Shown here: piece by piece, positions 1 to 9,070 of the stretch
How the letters are laid out: every line of letters starts with the position of its first letter
How positions within the stretch are numbered: the stretch's first letter is position 1
Assembly (NCBI RefSeq): GCF_009498215.1
Contig: NZ_CP043498.1
Span: forward strand, 558,001-622,000
Source of the DNA: Rhizobium grahamii
Lineage (GTDB): Bacteria; Pseudomonadota; Alphaproteobacteria; Rhizobiales; Rhizobiaceae
DNA: 64,000 nt
Direction: 5' to 3'
The notes under the pieces: generated by a model
The model's input: only the letters and a program-made list of their open reading frames with translations
Told to the model about the DNA's origin: nothing
Database searches by the model: none
Translations under genes and position numbers: made by a program

Positions 1-101
1 AGCTGCAGGCCGTCGTGGAAGATGAAAGTCGTTTCCATCCCGCCGTCAGTCACGAATAGACCGCCATCGAGTTGCGGCAAGCTATGTCTGTAGGTCGCCA
101 T
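1..101 (-). CDS. Homocysteine S-methyltransferase family protein (N-terminus only)
   Basis: Only the first 33 codons lie in the window; the gene runs off the left edge. The peptide begins MATYRHSLPQLDGG and continues FVTDGGMETTFIFHDG. The TDGG-ETT block is the N-terminal signature of the homocysteine S-methyltransferase (MHT/BhmT-like) fold, in which a zinc-bound thiolate attacks a methyl donor. The ATG at 101 is preceded by a strong GGGAGGG ribosome binding site. The catalytic cysteines lie outside the window, so substrate and activity cannot be judged. Confidence 0.75.
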   Translation of the reverse strand, partial: MATYRHSLPQLDGGLFVTDGGMETTFIFHDGLQ

Positions 102-184
102 CGGATCCCTCCCGCCTAGACCAAAGAAATGCTGCACTGCGACACTGATTGTTAAGTGTGTTCTAATATAGGCGCCGACCGCAC

Positions 185-706
185 TCAGCCCGCTTCCAAG
201 GCAGCCGCCATTTCGGCGAGCTTGCGCACCGTGTTCATGTTGCGCGCGGTTCCCCGCTTCAAGGCCGGCAGCTTGAGCTTGGATTTGCCCGAACCGATAG
301 GGAAGTTGACGTAGATCTCGCGCCCGGCAACGATGGCTTCCTCGCCATCGGGCGCGACCATTCCGTCGAGGGTGTCCTCAGGCGCGGCCTTTGGCAGGAA
401 GGTCACCAGCAGATAGTTGGGCTTTGCGTCGGGGAAGGGCGCATTGGCGACAATCGCCTCAAGTTCCTTGCGACTACGCAGCATCACGCCGGGTTTCTTG
501 CCGAGCAGCGTTCCGAGCGCATCATCAAGCCTCTGCTCGACCTCGGCCTCCGCCTCTTCGGCGCGAAACAGCACATTGCCGCTCTGGATGTAGGTCTTCA
601 CATCGCTGAAGCCGAGCTTTTCACAGACCGCCTTCAGCTCCGTCATGGGCAGCTTGCCCGTGCCGCCGACGTTGATTGCTCTCAGGAGCGCCACATAGAC
701 CGTCAC
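185..706 (-). CDS. DUF1697 domain protein
   Basis: A 173-residue protein opening with VYVALLRAINVGG and followed by KLPMTELK and YIQSGNVLF, the hallmark N-terminal blocks of DUF1697. Biochemical role is unknown. The open frame extends further upstream, but the GTG at 706 is preferred: GGAGGA sits four bases before it, the family begins right there, and the longer version would overlap the oligopeptidase gene. The start lies 16 bases after the upstream stop codon, so the two genes are probably co-transcribed. Confidence 0.8.
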   Translation of the reverse strand: MTVYVALLRAINVGGTGKLPMTELKAVCEKLGFSDVKTYIQSGNVLFRAEEAEAEVEQRLDDALGTLLGKKPGVMLRSRKELEAIVANAPFPDAKPNYLLVTFLPKAAPEDTLDGMVAPDGEEAIVAGREIYVNFPIGSGKSKLKLPALKRGTARNMNTVRKLAEMAAALEAG

Positions 707-722
707 GGGCTCCTCCAGCCGA

Positions 723-2831
723 CTAGATCTTGCCCGCGACCTTGATCGCGAAGGCATACTCGAACGCGATTTCCTCGAGGCGCTGGAAGCGTCCCGATGC
801 GCCGCCGTGGCCGGCATCCATGTTGGTCTTCAACAGGATCGGCGCCGAGCCGGTCGTCTTCTCGCGCAGCCTTGCCACCCACTTCGCCGGCTCCCAGTAG
901 GTGACGCGCGGGTCCGTCAGGCCGCCAAGCGCCAGGATCGGCGGATAGGCCTTGGCGCCGACATTGTCGTAGGGCGAGTATGCGGCGATGTGGTCGTAGT
1001 CTTCCTTGCTGTCGATCGGGTTGCCCCATTCCGGCCACTCCGGCGGGGTCAGCGGCAGCGTGTCGTCGAGCATGGTGTTCAGCACATCCACGAAGGGAAC
1101 GGCGGCGATCAGGCCGGCGAACTTGTCCGGCGCCATGTTGGCGACTGCGCCCATCAGCATGCCGCCGGCAGAGCCGCCCTCGGCGATGATGTTGGCGTAG
1201 GAGGTGAACTTCTCCTGATTCAGGTAGTCAGCGGCTGATATGAAGTCCTTGAAGGTGTTGGTCTTCTTTTCCATCTTGCCGTCTTCGTACCAGGCAAAGC
1301 CCTTGTCCTTGCCGCCGCGGATATGGGCGATGGCATAGACGAAGCCGCGATCGGCAAGCGACAGGCAGTTGGTGTTGAAGCCGGCCGGAATGGTGATGCC
1401 GTAGGCGCCATAGCCGTAGAGCAGACAGGGCGCAGACCCGTCGAGCGGCGTATCCTTGCGATAGAGCAGGGTGACCGGCACTTGTTCGCCATCCCAGGCC
1501 GGCGCGAAGACGCGGCGGGTGACATAATCATCAGGGTTGTGGCCGGAGGGCACTTCCTGGGTCTTCAACAGCGTGCGCTCGCGCGTCACCATGTTGTAGT
1601 CGTAAAGCTGCGACGGCGTCGTCATCGAGGAATAGGAGAAGCGAATGATGTCGCTGTCGTATTCCGCCGCACCCTGCAGCCCGAGCGAATAGGCCTCTTC
1701 GGCAAAGGCAATCGCATGTTCCTCGCCGGTGCGCCGGTCGCGGATGATGATCTGCGGCAGGCCGTCCTTGCGCTCCAGCCACAGAAGATGGCGGGCAAAA
1801 GCCATATGGCTGATGATCAAGGTTCCCGGCTTGTGCGGCACGACCTCGCGCCAGTTCGCCTTGCCCGGGTTTTCAACCGGCGCTTCCATGATCTTGAAAT
1901 CCTTGGCGTCGCCGTCGTTCGTCAGGATGTAGAAGACGTCGCCGCCTTCGGTCATCGAGTATTCGATGCCTTCCTCGCGCTCGGCCACCAGCTTCGGCTC
2001 CGCTGTCAGGTCCTTCGTGGAGAGCAGGCGGTATTCCGAGGTCTCATGGTCGTGGATGTCGATGTAGATGAAGTCGTCAAGCAGAGAGCCGCCGACGCCC
2101 ATGAAGAAGCCCGCATCCTTCTCCTCGTAGACCAGCCGGTCTTGCGCCTGCGGTGTCCCGATGATGTGGTGGAAGACCTTCGACGGGCGGTGGTTCTCAT
2201 CGAGCGCCGAGTAGAAGAAGCTCTTGCCGTCGGGCGCCCAGACACCGCCGCCGCCGGTGTTCTCGATCACGTCGGGGAGATCCTTGCCTGACGTGAGATC
2301 GCGGACCTTCAGCGTATAGAACTCGGAGCCCTTGTCGTCATAGCCCCAGATGCCGCGGCTGTGATCGGTCGAATGATCGATACCGGCGAGCCGAAAATAG
2401 GCCTTGCCGGCTGCTTCCTTGTCGCCGTCGAGCAGGACGGTGCGGATCGTCTCGTCCTTGACGTCGCCGTTACGCGGAATACGGAAGTAGCGCGGCTGTT
2501 CGCCGCCGGTGACGAAAAAGGTGCCGTAGGCGTAATCCCCGTCCTTCGTGGGCACGGAGCTGTCGTCTTCCTTGATGCGGCCGCGCATCTCCGAAAACAG
2601 CGTCTTCTGCAGCGCCTTGGTGTCTTCCATCGCCGCGTTCATGTAGACGTTCTCGGCGTCCAGATGCTGGCGGATGTCAGGGTCTAGGATCGACGGATCC
2701 TTGAACATCGCCTGCCAGTTGTCGGCGCGCAGCCACGCGTAGTCGTCGGTGCGCGTAATGCCGTGGCGCGTATCCGAGATCGGCTTCTTGGCGGCAACGG
2801 GCGGGTTCGGCAGATTCTTGAAAATGGTCAA
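723..2831 (-). CDS. ptrB: Oligopeptidase B (S9A prolyl oligopeptidase family)
   Basis: A cytosolic serine peptidase that cleaves short peptides after basic residues. The N-terminal half is the seven-bladed propeller and the C-terminal third the alpha/beta hydrolase. From the chosen start the catalytic Ser lies in GGSAGGM (about residue 554), Asp in LTDPRV (about 640) and His in DAGHGG (about 675), the spacing of E. coli OpdB. The open frame reaches an ATG at 2966, but the first 45 residues there do not resemble the family. The TTG at 2831, with GGAG upstream, gives 702 residues starting at TIFKNLPNPP, close to the usual ~700. The DUF1697 gene follows at once. Confidence 0.9.
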   Translation of the reverse strand: MTIFKNLPNPPVAAKKPISDTRHGITRTDDYAWLRADNWQAMFKDPSILDPDIRQHLDAENVYMNAAMEDTKALQKTLFSEMRGRIKEDDSSVPTKDGDYAYGTFFVTGGEQPRYFRIPRNGDVKDETIRTVLLDGDKEAAGKAYFRLAGIDHSTDHSRGIWGYDDKGSEFYTLKVRDLTSGKDLPDVIENTGGGGVWAPDGKSFFYSALDENHRPSKVFHHIIGTPQAQDRLVYEEKDAGFFMGVGGSLLDDFIYIDIHDHETSEYRLLSTKDLTAEPKLVAEREEGIEYSMTEGGDVFYILTNDGDAKDFKIMEAPVENPGKANWREVVPHKPGTLIISHMAFARHLLWLERKDGLPQIIIRDRRTGEEHAIAFAEEAYSLGLQGAAEYDSDIIRFSYSSMTTPSQLYDYNMVTRERTLLKTQEVPSGHNPDDYVTRRVFAPAWDGEQVPVTLLYRKDTPLDGSAPCLLYGYGAYGITIPAGFNTNCLSLADRGFVYAIAHIRGGKDKGFAWYEDGKMEKKTNTFKDFISAADYLNQEKFTSYANIIAEGGSAGGMLMGAVANMAPDKFAGLIAAVPFVDVLNTMLDDTLPLTPPEWPEWGNPIDSKEDYDHIAAYSPYDNVGAKAYPPILALGGLTDPRVTYWEPAKWVARLREKTTGSAPILLKTNMDAGHGGASGRFQRLEEIAFEYAFAIKVAGKI

Positions 2832-3079
2832 GGAAGGCTCCGGATACGTGATGTCAGGTGGGCAAGAGATAGAGGCGCGGATGCCTGCGATCAAGCGTCG
2901 AAGGCGTGCCGCAATCACCTCTCTGTGAAAACCGAAGGAATGCTCACGTTGCCTTGATGTCACCACATTGTTTAAGAAAGTCCGCTACGTCGCCCGGAAT
3001 TTGCGCCCTGTTCGACCGTGGAAAGCCCGGTTTTCCACAAGCTATTCCGGAATGAAGAATGCAAAGGAATTCCACTGTA

Positions 3080-3469
3080 ATGCCAAAACGCATCGTGTTG
3101 CTTCTGTCCGTTTTCAGCCTTGCCGTCCCTGCCTTCGCAGTCGATCCCGCAATCAAGAAGCAACTGGAGAAACTCGACCCCGCGACGCGCCTCGAACAGA
3201 GCTGCGACACGGAGGCAATGAGCCGAATCAACAGCGACTCGACCGGCTACAAGCCCGATAAGGTTATTGCCTACACCTTCAAGGATCCGGTCCCGAGCGA
3301 CGACAAGCTGGAAGCGCCAGGCGCCGTCTTCCGCAGCAAGGGCGACTGGTATCATCTCTCCTATACCTGCATCACCGGCCCGCAACACATCAATGTCCGC
3401 GATCTGCAATACAAGATCGGCGACAAGGTGCCGCGCGAGAAGTGGGAAAAATATTACCTCTACGATTGA
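3080..3469 (+). CDS. Secreted DUF930-like protein
   Basis: About 129 residues with a clean signal peptide (MPKRIVLLLSVFSLAVPAFA, then VDPAI). The mature part has two cysteines, in EQSCDTEAM and SYTCITGP, which could form a disulfide in the periplasm. Layout and length resemble the DUF930 proteins common in rhizobia; function is unknown. An in-frame ATG 21 bases upstream (3059) is possible, but the later ATG places the basic n-region of the signal directly at the start. It stands alone, divergent from ptrB. Confidence 0.7.
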   Translation: MPKRIVLLLSVFSLAVPAFAVDPAIKKQLEKLDPATRLEQSCDTEAMSRINSDSTGYKPDKVIAYTFKDPVPSDDKLEAPGAVFRSKGDWYHLSYTCITGPQHINVRDLQYKIGDKVPREKWEKYYLYD

Positions 3470-3619
3470 TCGGAAGACCGCCTTCCTGAGGCCTTGGTCC
3501 GTCGGCATTAGCCACCCAAGCGATGCCGGCAACCGGCCGGCAAGCGGCATCGAACCGCATGGCGTCGACGCGCTGCATGGGTTATGCAGCAGTTCAATAT
3601 CGAACGGCTTGTCTCTGTT

Positions 3620-4432
3620 ATGAATCGTATTTTCCTGATCCCGGCTCTGCTGGTTGCCTCCGTTTCCGCTGCGTCTGCTGGCGTTCTCCCGTCTGCGGAT
3701 GCGCCGGTTGTCAGCACGCCCGCCAAGATCACGCCGCCGTCGAAAAAGACCGCTGGCCCGAAACTTGTGGAGCCGCATCTGCGCATCGCAAGCTCGGGCA
3801 TCAAGGGCCATGCGCGCGTCGCGCTCACCTTCGATGCCTGCATGGGCAAGGCCGACGACCGCATTCTTTCTGTACTGGTCCGGGAGCGCATTCCCGCGAC
3901 GATCTTCGTCACCGCGCGTTGGCTGAAGCATAATCCGCAGGCGCTGCAGGTTTTCCTTCAGAATCAGGATCTTTTCGAACTCGAGAACCACGGCCAGAAC
4001 CATATTCCGGCCGTCGATACGCCTGTTTCGATCTATGGCATTGCCTCGGCGGGCTCGCCGGAGGCGGTTCGCCAGGAGGTCCAGGGCGGTGCCGATGCCA
4101 TGCTTGCGGCTGGCATTGCCCAGCCGCGCTGGTTCCGCGGCTCGACCGCAAAGTACGATCTCTCCTCGATCGCCCAGATCCGTGAGATGGGATACCGCAT
4201 CGCCGGCTATTCCGTGAATGGCGACGGCGGCTCGCTGCTCGGCGCGGCGGTCACGGAAAAGCGGATTGCGTCCGCCAGGGATGGCGACGTCGTGATCTCC
4301 CATATCAACCAGCCGACCCATGCGGCCGGTGAGGGCGTTGCCAGGGCGATCCTCGACCTGAAGGCGAAGGGCGTCGAGTTCGTCCGCCTGCAGGACGTCG
4401 AAGATATGGGCGACGACCAGACGACCCAATAG
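3620..4432 (+). CDS. Exported polysaccharide deacetylase (CE4/NodB fold)
   Basis: A 270-residue protein with an N-terminal signal (MNRIFLIPALLVASVSAASA). The NodB-fold motifs are visible: TFDAC (residues 70-74, metal-binding Asp), NHGQNH (H124 and H128, the metal-binding H-x3-H) and RWFRGS (motif 3). It probably removes N-acetyl groups from a glycan in the periplasm or cell wall; the substrate cannot be told. The frame is open from 3584, but the ATG at 3620 starts the signal peptide. It converges on the FAD oxidoreductase gene six bases later. Confidence 0.83.
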   Translation: MNRIFLIPALLVASVSAASAGVLPSADAPVVSTPAKITPPSKKTAGPKLVEPHLRIASSGIKGHARVALTFDACMGKADDRILSVLVRERIPATIFVTARWLKHNPQALQVFLQNQDLFELENHGQNHIPAVDTPVSIYGIASAGSPEAVRQEVQGGADAMLAAGIAQPRWFRGSTAKYDLSSIAQIREMGYRIAGYSVNGDGGSLLGAAVTEKRIASARDGDVVISHINQPTHAAGEGVARAILDLKAKGVEFVRLQDVEDMGDDQTTQ

Positions 4433-4438
4433 CACACG

Positions 4439-5728
4439 TCAGTTGAACGGTGCCGGACGACCCGGCTGCCAATCGGCCGGATCCGCAAATCGCGGCGCGT
4501 CCCGGTCGAGAGCAAAATCGTCGAACCACTCGCGATAGTGTCCGCCTATCATCGCGCCGATGACCTGCGTTGCGAGATAGGAAAAGGTGATGCCGTTGCC
4601 GCCATAGCCATAGGCGGCATAGACATCAGGCATCGAAGGCACAGGCCCGATCAGCGGCAATCCGTCCGATGTTTCGCCGAACGTGCCGCACCATGCATAG
4701 GCGATGCGCGTATCGGCTTTCGGCCAGAGCCGTTTCAGCTTTTCCCTGATGATGCCGGCCTTCTGCGGCAGCTTCTCGTCTCTTGCGGAAGGGTCTGTCG
4801 TCGGATCGTCTTCGCCACCGGCGATGATGCGACCGTCCGCTGTCGTCCTGACGTAGAGATAGGGATGGCTGTCCTCCCAGATGAGGCACTGATCGCGCCA
4901 GAGCGAAGCCGGCTCCTGGGGAACGGTCGCGATCGCCCAGCTTGAGCTTGCGCGATGAAGTTTCGGCATCTCTATCGCCGGCAGTGTATAGCCGGTCGCA
5001 AGCACCGCAGTCTTCGCCTCGATCTCATGGCCGTCTTCGGTTCCGGCAAAGACCCGGCCGCCTTCGCAGTTCAGCGTTTTCACCGATACGTTCAGCAATA
5101 TCGCGCCCTTCTCAGCGGCGGAGCGGAGCAGGCCGGTGGTAAGCAGCAGCGGATCGGCCTCGGCCGCCCCGCGCGAGCGGATGCCGGCATCGCGGTCCAG
5201 CTCGTATTGCGTGAACAGGTCGCAATGTTCGAGGTAGACGCTCGGCAGGCCGGCTCTCCGCCGCAGGGCTGCCTCATTGGCGAGATCGCGCGCCCCTTCC
5301 TGATTGCCGGCAAGAAAAAGCGACTGTCGCGGGCGAAGCTGGCAGGGAATATTCAGCTCGGCAATAAGCTTTGCGAGCCCGGCAACGGATGCCGCGCTGC
5401 GCCGGTATATCCCGACGGCCCGCTCGAAGCCGTAGAGCTGTTCGAGTTCGCTGAGCGTCCTGTCCGTCTCCCATTGCAGCATGGCCGTGCTGGCGACGGT
5501 ACTGCCGAGGCCGGGCGTCTCGCGGTCGACGATCGCGACCCTGAGACCGCGGGCGGCGAGGTGCTGTCCCATCAACGCGCCGGTGATCCCGCTGCCGACC
5601 ACGAGGGCATCGACCTTCAGGCTTTCAGTCAGGCGCTGGCTGTTCGGGGCTTGGCTCGCATGAGACCAGGGCGATCTGCCGCTGACGAGGCGATCCTGCG
5701 TGGAGTGCTTGAGGTCGATCTCTGCCAT
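4439..5728 (-). CDS. FAD-dependent oxidoreductase (DAO family)
   Basis: A 429-residue flavoprotein. The dinucleotide fold is GSGITG (residues 45-50), followed by the acidic VDRETPG end of strand 2. The C-terminal FAD-binding signature is YGYGGNGITFS, and the middle contains AWCGTFGETSDGLP, as in D-amino acid/glycine oxidase and GlpD-like proteins such as the OrdL/PuuB group. It probably oxidises an amine or amino acid with release of peroxide. No Rieske domain follows the flavoprotein part. The neighbours do not suggest a pathway. Confidence 0.8.
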   Translation of the reverse strand: MAEIDLKHSTQDRLVSGRSPWSHASQAPNSQRLTESLKVDALVVGSGITGALMGQHLAARGLRVAIVDRETPGLGSTVASTAMLQWETDRTLSELEQLYGFERAVGIYRRSAASVAGLAKLIAELNIPCQLRPRQSLFLAGNQEGARDLANEAALRRRAGLPSVYLEHCDLFTQYELDRDAGIRSRGAAEADPLLLTTGLLRSAAEKGAILLNVSVKTLNCEGGRVFAGTEDGHEIEAKTAVLATGYTLPAIEMPKLHRASSSWAIATVPQEPASLWRDQCLIWEDSHPYLYVRTTADGRIIAGGEDDPTTDPSARDEKLPQKAGIIREKLKRLWPKADTRIAYAWCGTFGETSDGLPLIGPVPSMPDVYAAYGYGGNGITFSYLATQVIGAMIGGHYREWFDDFALDRDAPRFADPADWQPGRPAPFN

Positions 5729-5735
5729 CAGCCTG

Positions 5736-6821
5736 TCACTTCGGCAATTGTGGCTGCACCTTCTCCTCGATCAGCAATTCATCGACGATGGTCATCACGA
5801 TCAGAGAAAGCGGCAGCGCAAGCATGGCGCCGACAGCACCCCACATCCATGTCCAGAACAGGATGGCGAGGAAGACGACGAAGGGATTTATCTCCAGCCT
5901 GCGGCCCATGACCGCTGGAAAGATCAGGTTCTCCATCACAAGGTGCACGGTGAAGAATGCCGCAGCCGGCATTAGCCCGAACAACAGACTGTCATGGGTG
6001 ATGATGCCTGCGATCGCAATGGCAAGCGTCATCATCGTAATCCCGAGATAGGGAATGAAGCTCGACAGGAAGGCGAAGAAGCCCCAGAGAATGGGCGCCG
6101 AAAGGCCTCCGGCATAGGCAATAACCATCATCACGACGCCAAGGCACGCATAGATCAGCGAGGCGGTCGCGAAATAGAAGCCGAGCACCTGTTCGACGCC
6201 GTTGATCACCCGGATGGCCGCAAGCCGCTCGGGGCGGGTGCGAAACATCATGATGATCGATTTCCTGAGGCTGACCCGTCCGGCCAGGAACAGCAGCAGC
6301 GCTGCAAAGAAGATCAGCGCCTGTATCAGTGCCGGCGTCAGGTTGGCCGTCACGATATGCAGTATGTTGCCGGTGTTTTCGAGGAGCTTGTCTGCCGACA
6401 TCGGGCCGCTCTGGAAGGTTTCCGGCGTGATATGCAGCCACTTGATCCGCTCGAGATAGGGCATCAGCCGGTTCACGGTTTTCTCGGCGAAGGCCGGGCC
6501 TTCGTTCGCGAGCGTCGTCAGCGGGCCAGCCAGTGAGGTGGCGACGAGAAAAATCACGAGCGCCACGCTGCTCGAGAGGATGACGGCGTTCGTGATGCGG
6601 GGAACGCCAAGCTTCGTCAGCTTCTCTGCCAGCATGCCGAGGATCATGCCGACGACGATCGCGAGGGTGAGCGGAATGAGGATGAGCGACATCAGGTAGA
6701 CGCCGGCCAGCGCAAGGATCGCGAAGATCCCGATGATCGCCCAGGCCATGCTCACATCGAGCCCGTCCTTCTCGACCCGGCGCAGAGGAGTCTGGGGCAT
6801 GTTCTCCGCCGTCTCTGCCAT
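5736..6821 (-). CDS. AI-2E family transporter (PerM/YdiK-like permease)
   Basis: About 361 residues with some seven or eight hydrophobic segments, the first two near residues 24-65 and the last near the C-terminus (FLAILFWTWMWGAVGAMLAL). The internal SFIPYLG and late NP-F blocks are typical of the AI-2 exporter family, also called DUF20/PerM. Substrates vary and are mostly unknown. The frame is open to 6998; the start at 6821 (MAETAENMPQ) is chosen because the extension is neither hydrophobic nor family-like. An ATG at 6902 behind GGGGAT is an alternative. The stop lies just after the FAD gene start, so both may share a transcript. Confidence 0.8.
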   Translation of the reverse strand: MAETAENMPQTPLRRVEKDGLDVSMAWAIIGIFAILALAGVYLMSLILIPLTLAIVVGMILGMLAEKLTKLGVPRITNAVILSSSVALVIFLVATSLAGPLTTLANEGPAFAEKTVNRLMPYLERIKWLHITPETFQSGPMSADKLLENTGNILHIVTANLTPALIQALIFFAALLLFLAGRVSLRKSIIMMFRTRPERLAAIRVINGVEQVLGFYFATASLIYACLGVVMMVIAYAGGLSAPILWGFFAFLSSFIPYLGITMMTLAIAIAGIITHDSLLFGLMPAAAFFTVHLVMENLIFPAVMGRRLEINPFVVFLAILFWTWMWGAVGAMLALPLSLIVMTIVDELLIEEKVQPQLPK

Positions 6822-7121
6822 ATTTCGCGCCCAGGCACTGACGTGAGGCTCGGCGATGGCGACTTTACTCGCCTGTTTGCGAATGCCGTTGGCAATACCC
6901 ATGAAATTTGGATCCCCGGAAGCCCAGATGCTTCGCCGCCTAAACGCGAGATGATCCACAAGAGTTCCGGGCATGCCCCGATATCGCCGCATCTTCACGG
7001 CATGTTGGGTATGAGTTCGGCGGGGAGGCAGGGCCGCTTCCAGGCTGTTTCGAAGCGAAGCGTCGTTTGCGGCCCTGTCTGGCTGGTTCAGCCGGCCTGG
7101 CTGTTAAATCCGATCCGCCAC
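6822..7121. other. Non-coding or 5' leader stretch upstream of the permease
   Basis: Three hundred bases between the permease start and the stop of the VOC gene. The minus-strand reading frame of the permease stays open to 6998, so the end near 6822 may be coding if the longer start is used. GGGCCGC near 7043 pairs with GCGGCCC near 7075, but the 30-base loop and absence of a T-run make a terminator unlikely. No RNA gene was recognised. Confidence 0.4.
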
Positions 7122-8075
7122 TCAGGCTGACAGCGTCAGGCCAATACCCCAGGGGTCGTGCAGGAAGACGCCGCCGTTTCGCTTCTCGCTTTTGATCTCG
7201 AGTTCGTCGAGCTTGGCCACCGCCTTGTCGAGCGAGGCCTTGTCGTTGAAGCGCAGCGTATAGTCCGACAAGCCGGTCATGCCATCCGCGCGGGTTCCCG
7301 CACCTCGGCTGTTCCAGATGTTGGCGGCGACATGGTGATGGTAATCGCCGGTCGCAAAGAAGCTCGCGCCCGGATAACGCGCCATCAGCTTCAGGCCGAG
7401 GACGTCGCGGTAGAAGGTATCTGCCTCCGGAATATTGCCGACCTGCAGATGGATGTGCCCGATCGCGGTGCCGTCGGCCATGCCGTTCCAGCTGTCGTCA
7501 GGTGCGCTGTTGTAAAGCGCCTGCAGGTCGAGGCGCAGCGTCGCCATTTCCACTTGGCCGTCCTGATGGAATTTCCATTGGTCGTGCGGTCGGTCGGCAT
7601 AGATCTCGATACCGTTTCCTTCCGGATCCGAGAGATAGATCGCCTCGCTGACGAGGTGGTCGGATGCGCCTTCCAGAACGACATTGTTGTGTGCGGCATG
7701 GCGAAGCCAGCGGGCGAGCTCCGTGCGGTCAGGCATCAGGAAGGCGGTATGGAAGAGACCGGCGGCATTGCGCGGGGCGACGCGGACATCCTTGCCCGTC
7801 GTCAGCGCCAGAAGCGGCGTGCCGTCGACACCCAGAACCTCGCCGCTGGCGCTCTTTTCGATCACCTTCAGGCCAAGCATGGATTGATAGAAACTCGAGA
7901 CCAGCGGCAGGTCGGTGACGACGAGGTGCGACTGGTCGACATAGGCAGGACGCGTCAGGGCGTAGGAAGTTTCAGTGGTCATGCGTCGTTCTCCTGCCGT
8001 GGATGAAAGAGGCGTACCGGCGGTGGCGGCGAAAGCGCCGCCCGTAGCAATACCAAGGAATTTGCGCCGGTCCAT
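7122..8075 (-). CDS. VOC-family extradiol dioxygenase (CatE-like) with Tat-like leader
   Basis: A two-domain glyoxalase/bleomycin-resistance/dioxygenase protein. The first module begins DQSHLVVTDLPLVSSFY and contains DPEGNGIEIYADRP; the second begins GHIHLQVGNIPEADTFY. The H, H and E positions of the metal site are present, as in Bacillus CatE. From the ATG at 8075 the protein opens MDRRKFLGIATGG, a twin-arginine export motif followed by an Ala/Gly-rich hydrophobic stretch, implying export of the folded metalloprotein. A second start, the ATG at 7982 (MTTETSYAL), has a much better ribosome site (AGGAGA) and would give a cytoplasmic form. The frame is open to 8138. Confidence 0.75.
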   Translation of the reverse strand: MDRRKFLGIATGGAFAATAGTPLSSTAGERRMTTETSYALTRPAYVDQSHLVVTDLPLVSSFYQSMLGLKVIEKSASGEVLGVDGTPLLALTTGKDVRVAPRNAAGLFHTAFLMPDRTELARWLRHAAHNNVVLEGASDHLVSEAIYLSDPEGNGIEIYADRPHDQWKFHQDGQVEMATLRLDLQALYNSAPDDSWNGMADGTAIGHIHLQVGNIPEADTFYRDVLGLKLMARYPGASFFATGDYHHHVAANIWNSRGAGTRADGMTGLSDYTLRFNDKASLDKAVAKLDELEIKSEKRNGGVFLHDPWGIGLTLSA

Positions 8076-8198
8076 GTGCCTCAGAGGTCCCCTGGGTTGC
8101 TGTACTTGACCGCTATATGGCGGATTTCGATTGTTCACAGAAGCCCAGTTTTTGGCGATTCAGCGTTCGACGATCGTTGACGGTAATATGTGCCGATC

Positions 8199-8212
8199 TT
8201 GATCTTGATCAA
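8199..8212. promoter_or_regulatory. FNR/FixK-type anaerobox
   Basis: TTGATCTTGATCAA is a perfect match to the FNR/FnrN/FixK consensus TTGAT-N4-ATCAA. Its centre lies about 72 bases before the uspA start codon, leaving room for a promoter with the box near -41, the usual activating position. It implies low-oxygen induction of the UspA-DksA pair. Confidence 0.75.
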
Positions 8213-8277
8213 AGCGCGTTATCTATTTTCTGAGAGATATCTGTGCCACCGCGACACGCGATATAGGGAGCGCCGGA

Positions 8278-8712
8278 ATGTACAAAAAGATCATTGTCGC
8301 CATCGAGATCGGTGCGCTGGAAGATGGGGCGCTGAGCTTCCGCAAGGCCGCGACATTGCTCGACGAGGGCGGTGAAATCATCCTGCTCAACGTCGTCGAG
8401 GACATCCCGACCTACGTGGCCGTCGACCTGCCGGTGGAGCTTGTCGAAAACGCTGCCAAGGATGCGCGCTCGCGGCTGGAGGAGCTGATCCTGGCAACCG
8501 GCATTCCTGCCAATATCGAGATCAGCCATGGCCGGCCGGCCAGCGGCATCATCGCGGCGGCCGAGTCCCATAATGCCGACCTCATCATCCTCGCGTCGCA
8601 TCTTCCGGACTTCAGCAACTACTTCATCGGCGCCACCGCGGACCGGGTCGTGCGGCACGCCAAATGCTCCGTGCTGGTCGATCGAAGACGTCAGGCAGCA
8701 ACCAAGAGATAA
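8278..8712 (+). CDS. Universal stress protein, UspA family
   Basis: A single-domain protein of 144 residues. It begins YKKIIVAIEIG (beta-1) and ends with the nucleotide-binding region LIILASH...FIGATADRVVRHAKCSVLV, a variant of the G-x2-G-x9-G-S/T ATP-binding loop with Ala-Thr where many members have Gly-Ser, so nucleotide binding is uncertain. GGGAGC precedes the ATG. The anaerobox upstream and the DksA-type gene 19 bases downstream suggest a two-gene low-oxygen stress operon; rhizobial Usp genes are often in the FnrN/FixK regulon. Confidence 0.88.
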   Translation: MYKKIIVAIEIGALEDGALSFRKAATLLDEGGEIILLNVVEDIPTYVAVDLPVELVENAAKDARSRLEELILATGIPANIEISHGRPASGIIAAAESHNADLIILASHLPDFSNYFIGATADRVVRHAKCSVLVDRRRQAATKR

Positions 8713-8731
8713 TCACCCGATGGAGGGCCAA

Positions 8732-9052
8732 ATGAACGACATCACGGCCTATGAAAAGATATTGCGAGACCGGCAGCGCGAGTTGCAGTCGCGGCTCAGC
8801 CGCATCGACGACGATCTCGGCCGCACCAAGGAGCAGGACAGCGACGATCGTGCCACCGAGAGCGAAAACGACGAGGTCCTGGAAGGGCTCGGCCAGGCCG
8901 GACAGGAAGAACTGCGTGCCATCGGTGCCGCGCTCGAGCGGATCGACAAGGGCACGTATGGCCTCTGCGTGCATTGTGGCCAGCCGATTTCAAGCAAGCG
9001 GCTGGAAGCCGTTCCCTATGCGCCGCTCTGCGAGGACTGCATGGGGCGATAA
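8732..9052 (+). CDS. TraR/DksA-family zinc-finger protein
   Basis: A 106-residue protein: an N-terminal coiled coil (residues about 5-70, charged and rich in Glu/Arg) and a C-terminal four-cysteine zinc finger, CVHC...CEDC. This is the DksA/TraR architecture, which enters the RNA polymerase secondary channel. At 106 residues it is shorter than E. coli DksA (151), in the range of the short alphaproteobacterial paralogues. The ATG at 8732 follows GGAGGG directly; an in-frame ATG 12 bases earlier is the alternative. Probably co-transcribed with uspA. Confidence 0.85.
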   Translation: MNDITAYEKILRDRQRELQSRLSRIDDDLGRTKEQDSDDRATESENDEVLEGLGQAGQEELRAIGAALERIDKGTYGLCVHCGQPISSKRLEAVPYAPLCEDCMGR

Positions 9053-9070
9053 GCGGAAATCCCGCGGTAG

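Noticed and set aside
2972..4435. 487-codon open frame antisense to the DUF930 and deacetylase genes
   Set aside because: Both sense genes have signal peptides and motifs; the antisense product has low complexity and crosses intergenic sequence.
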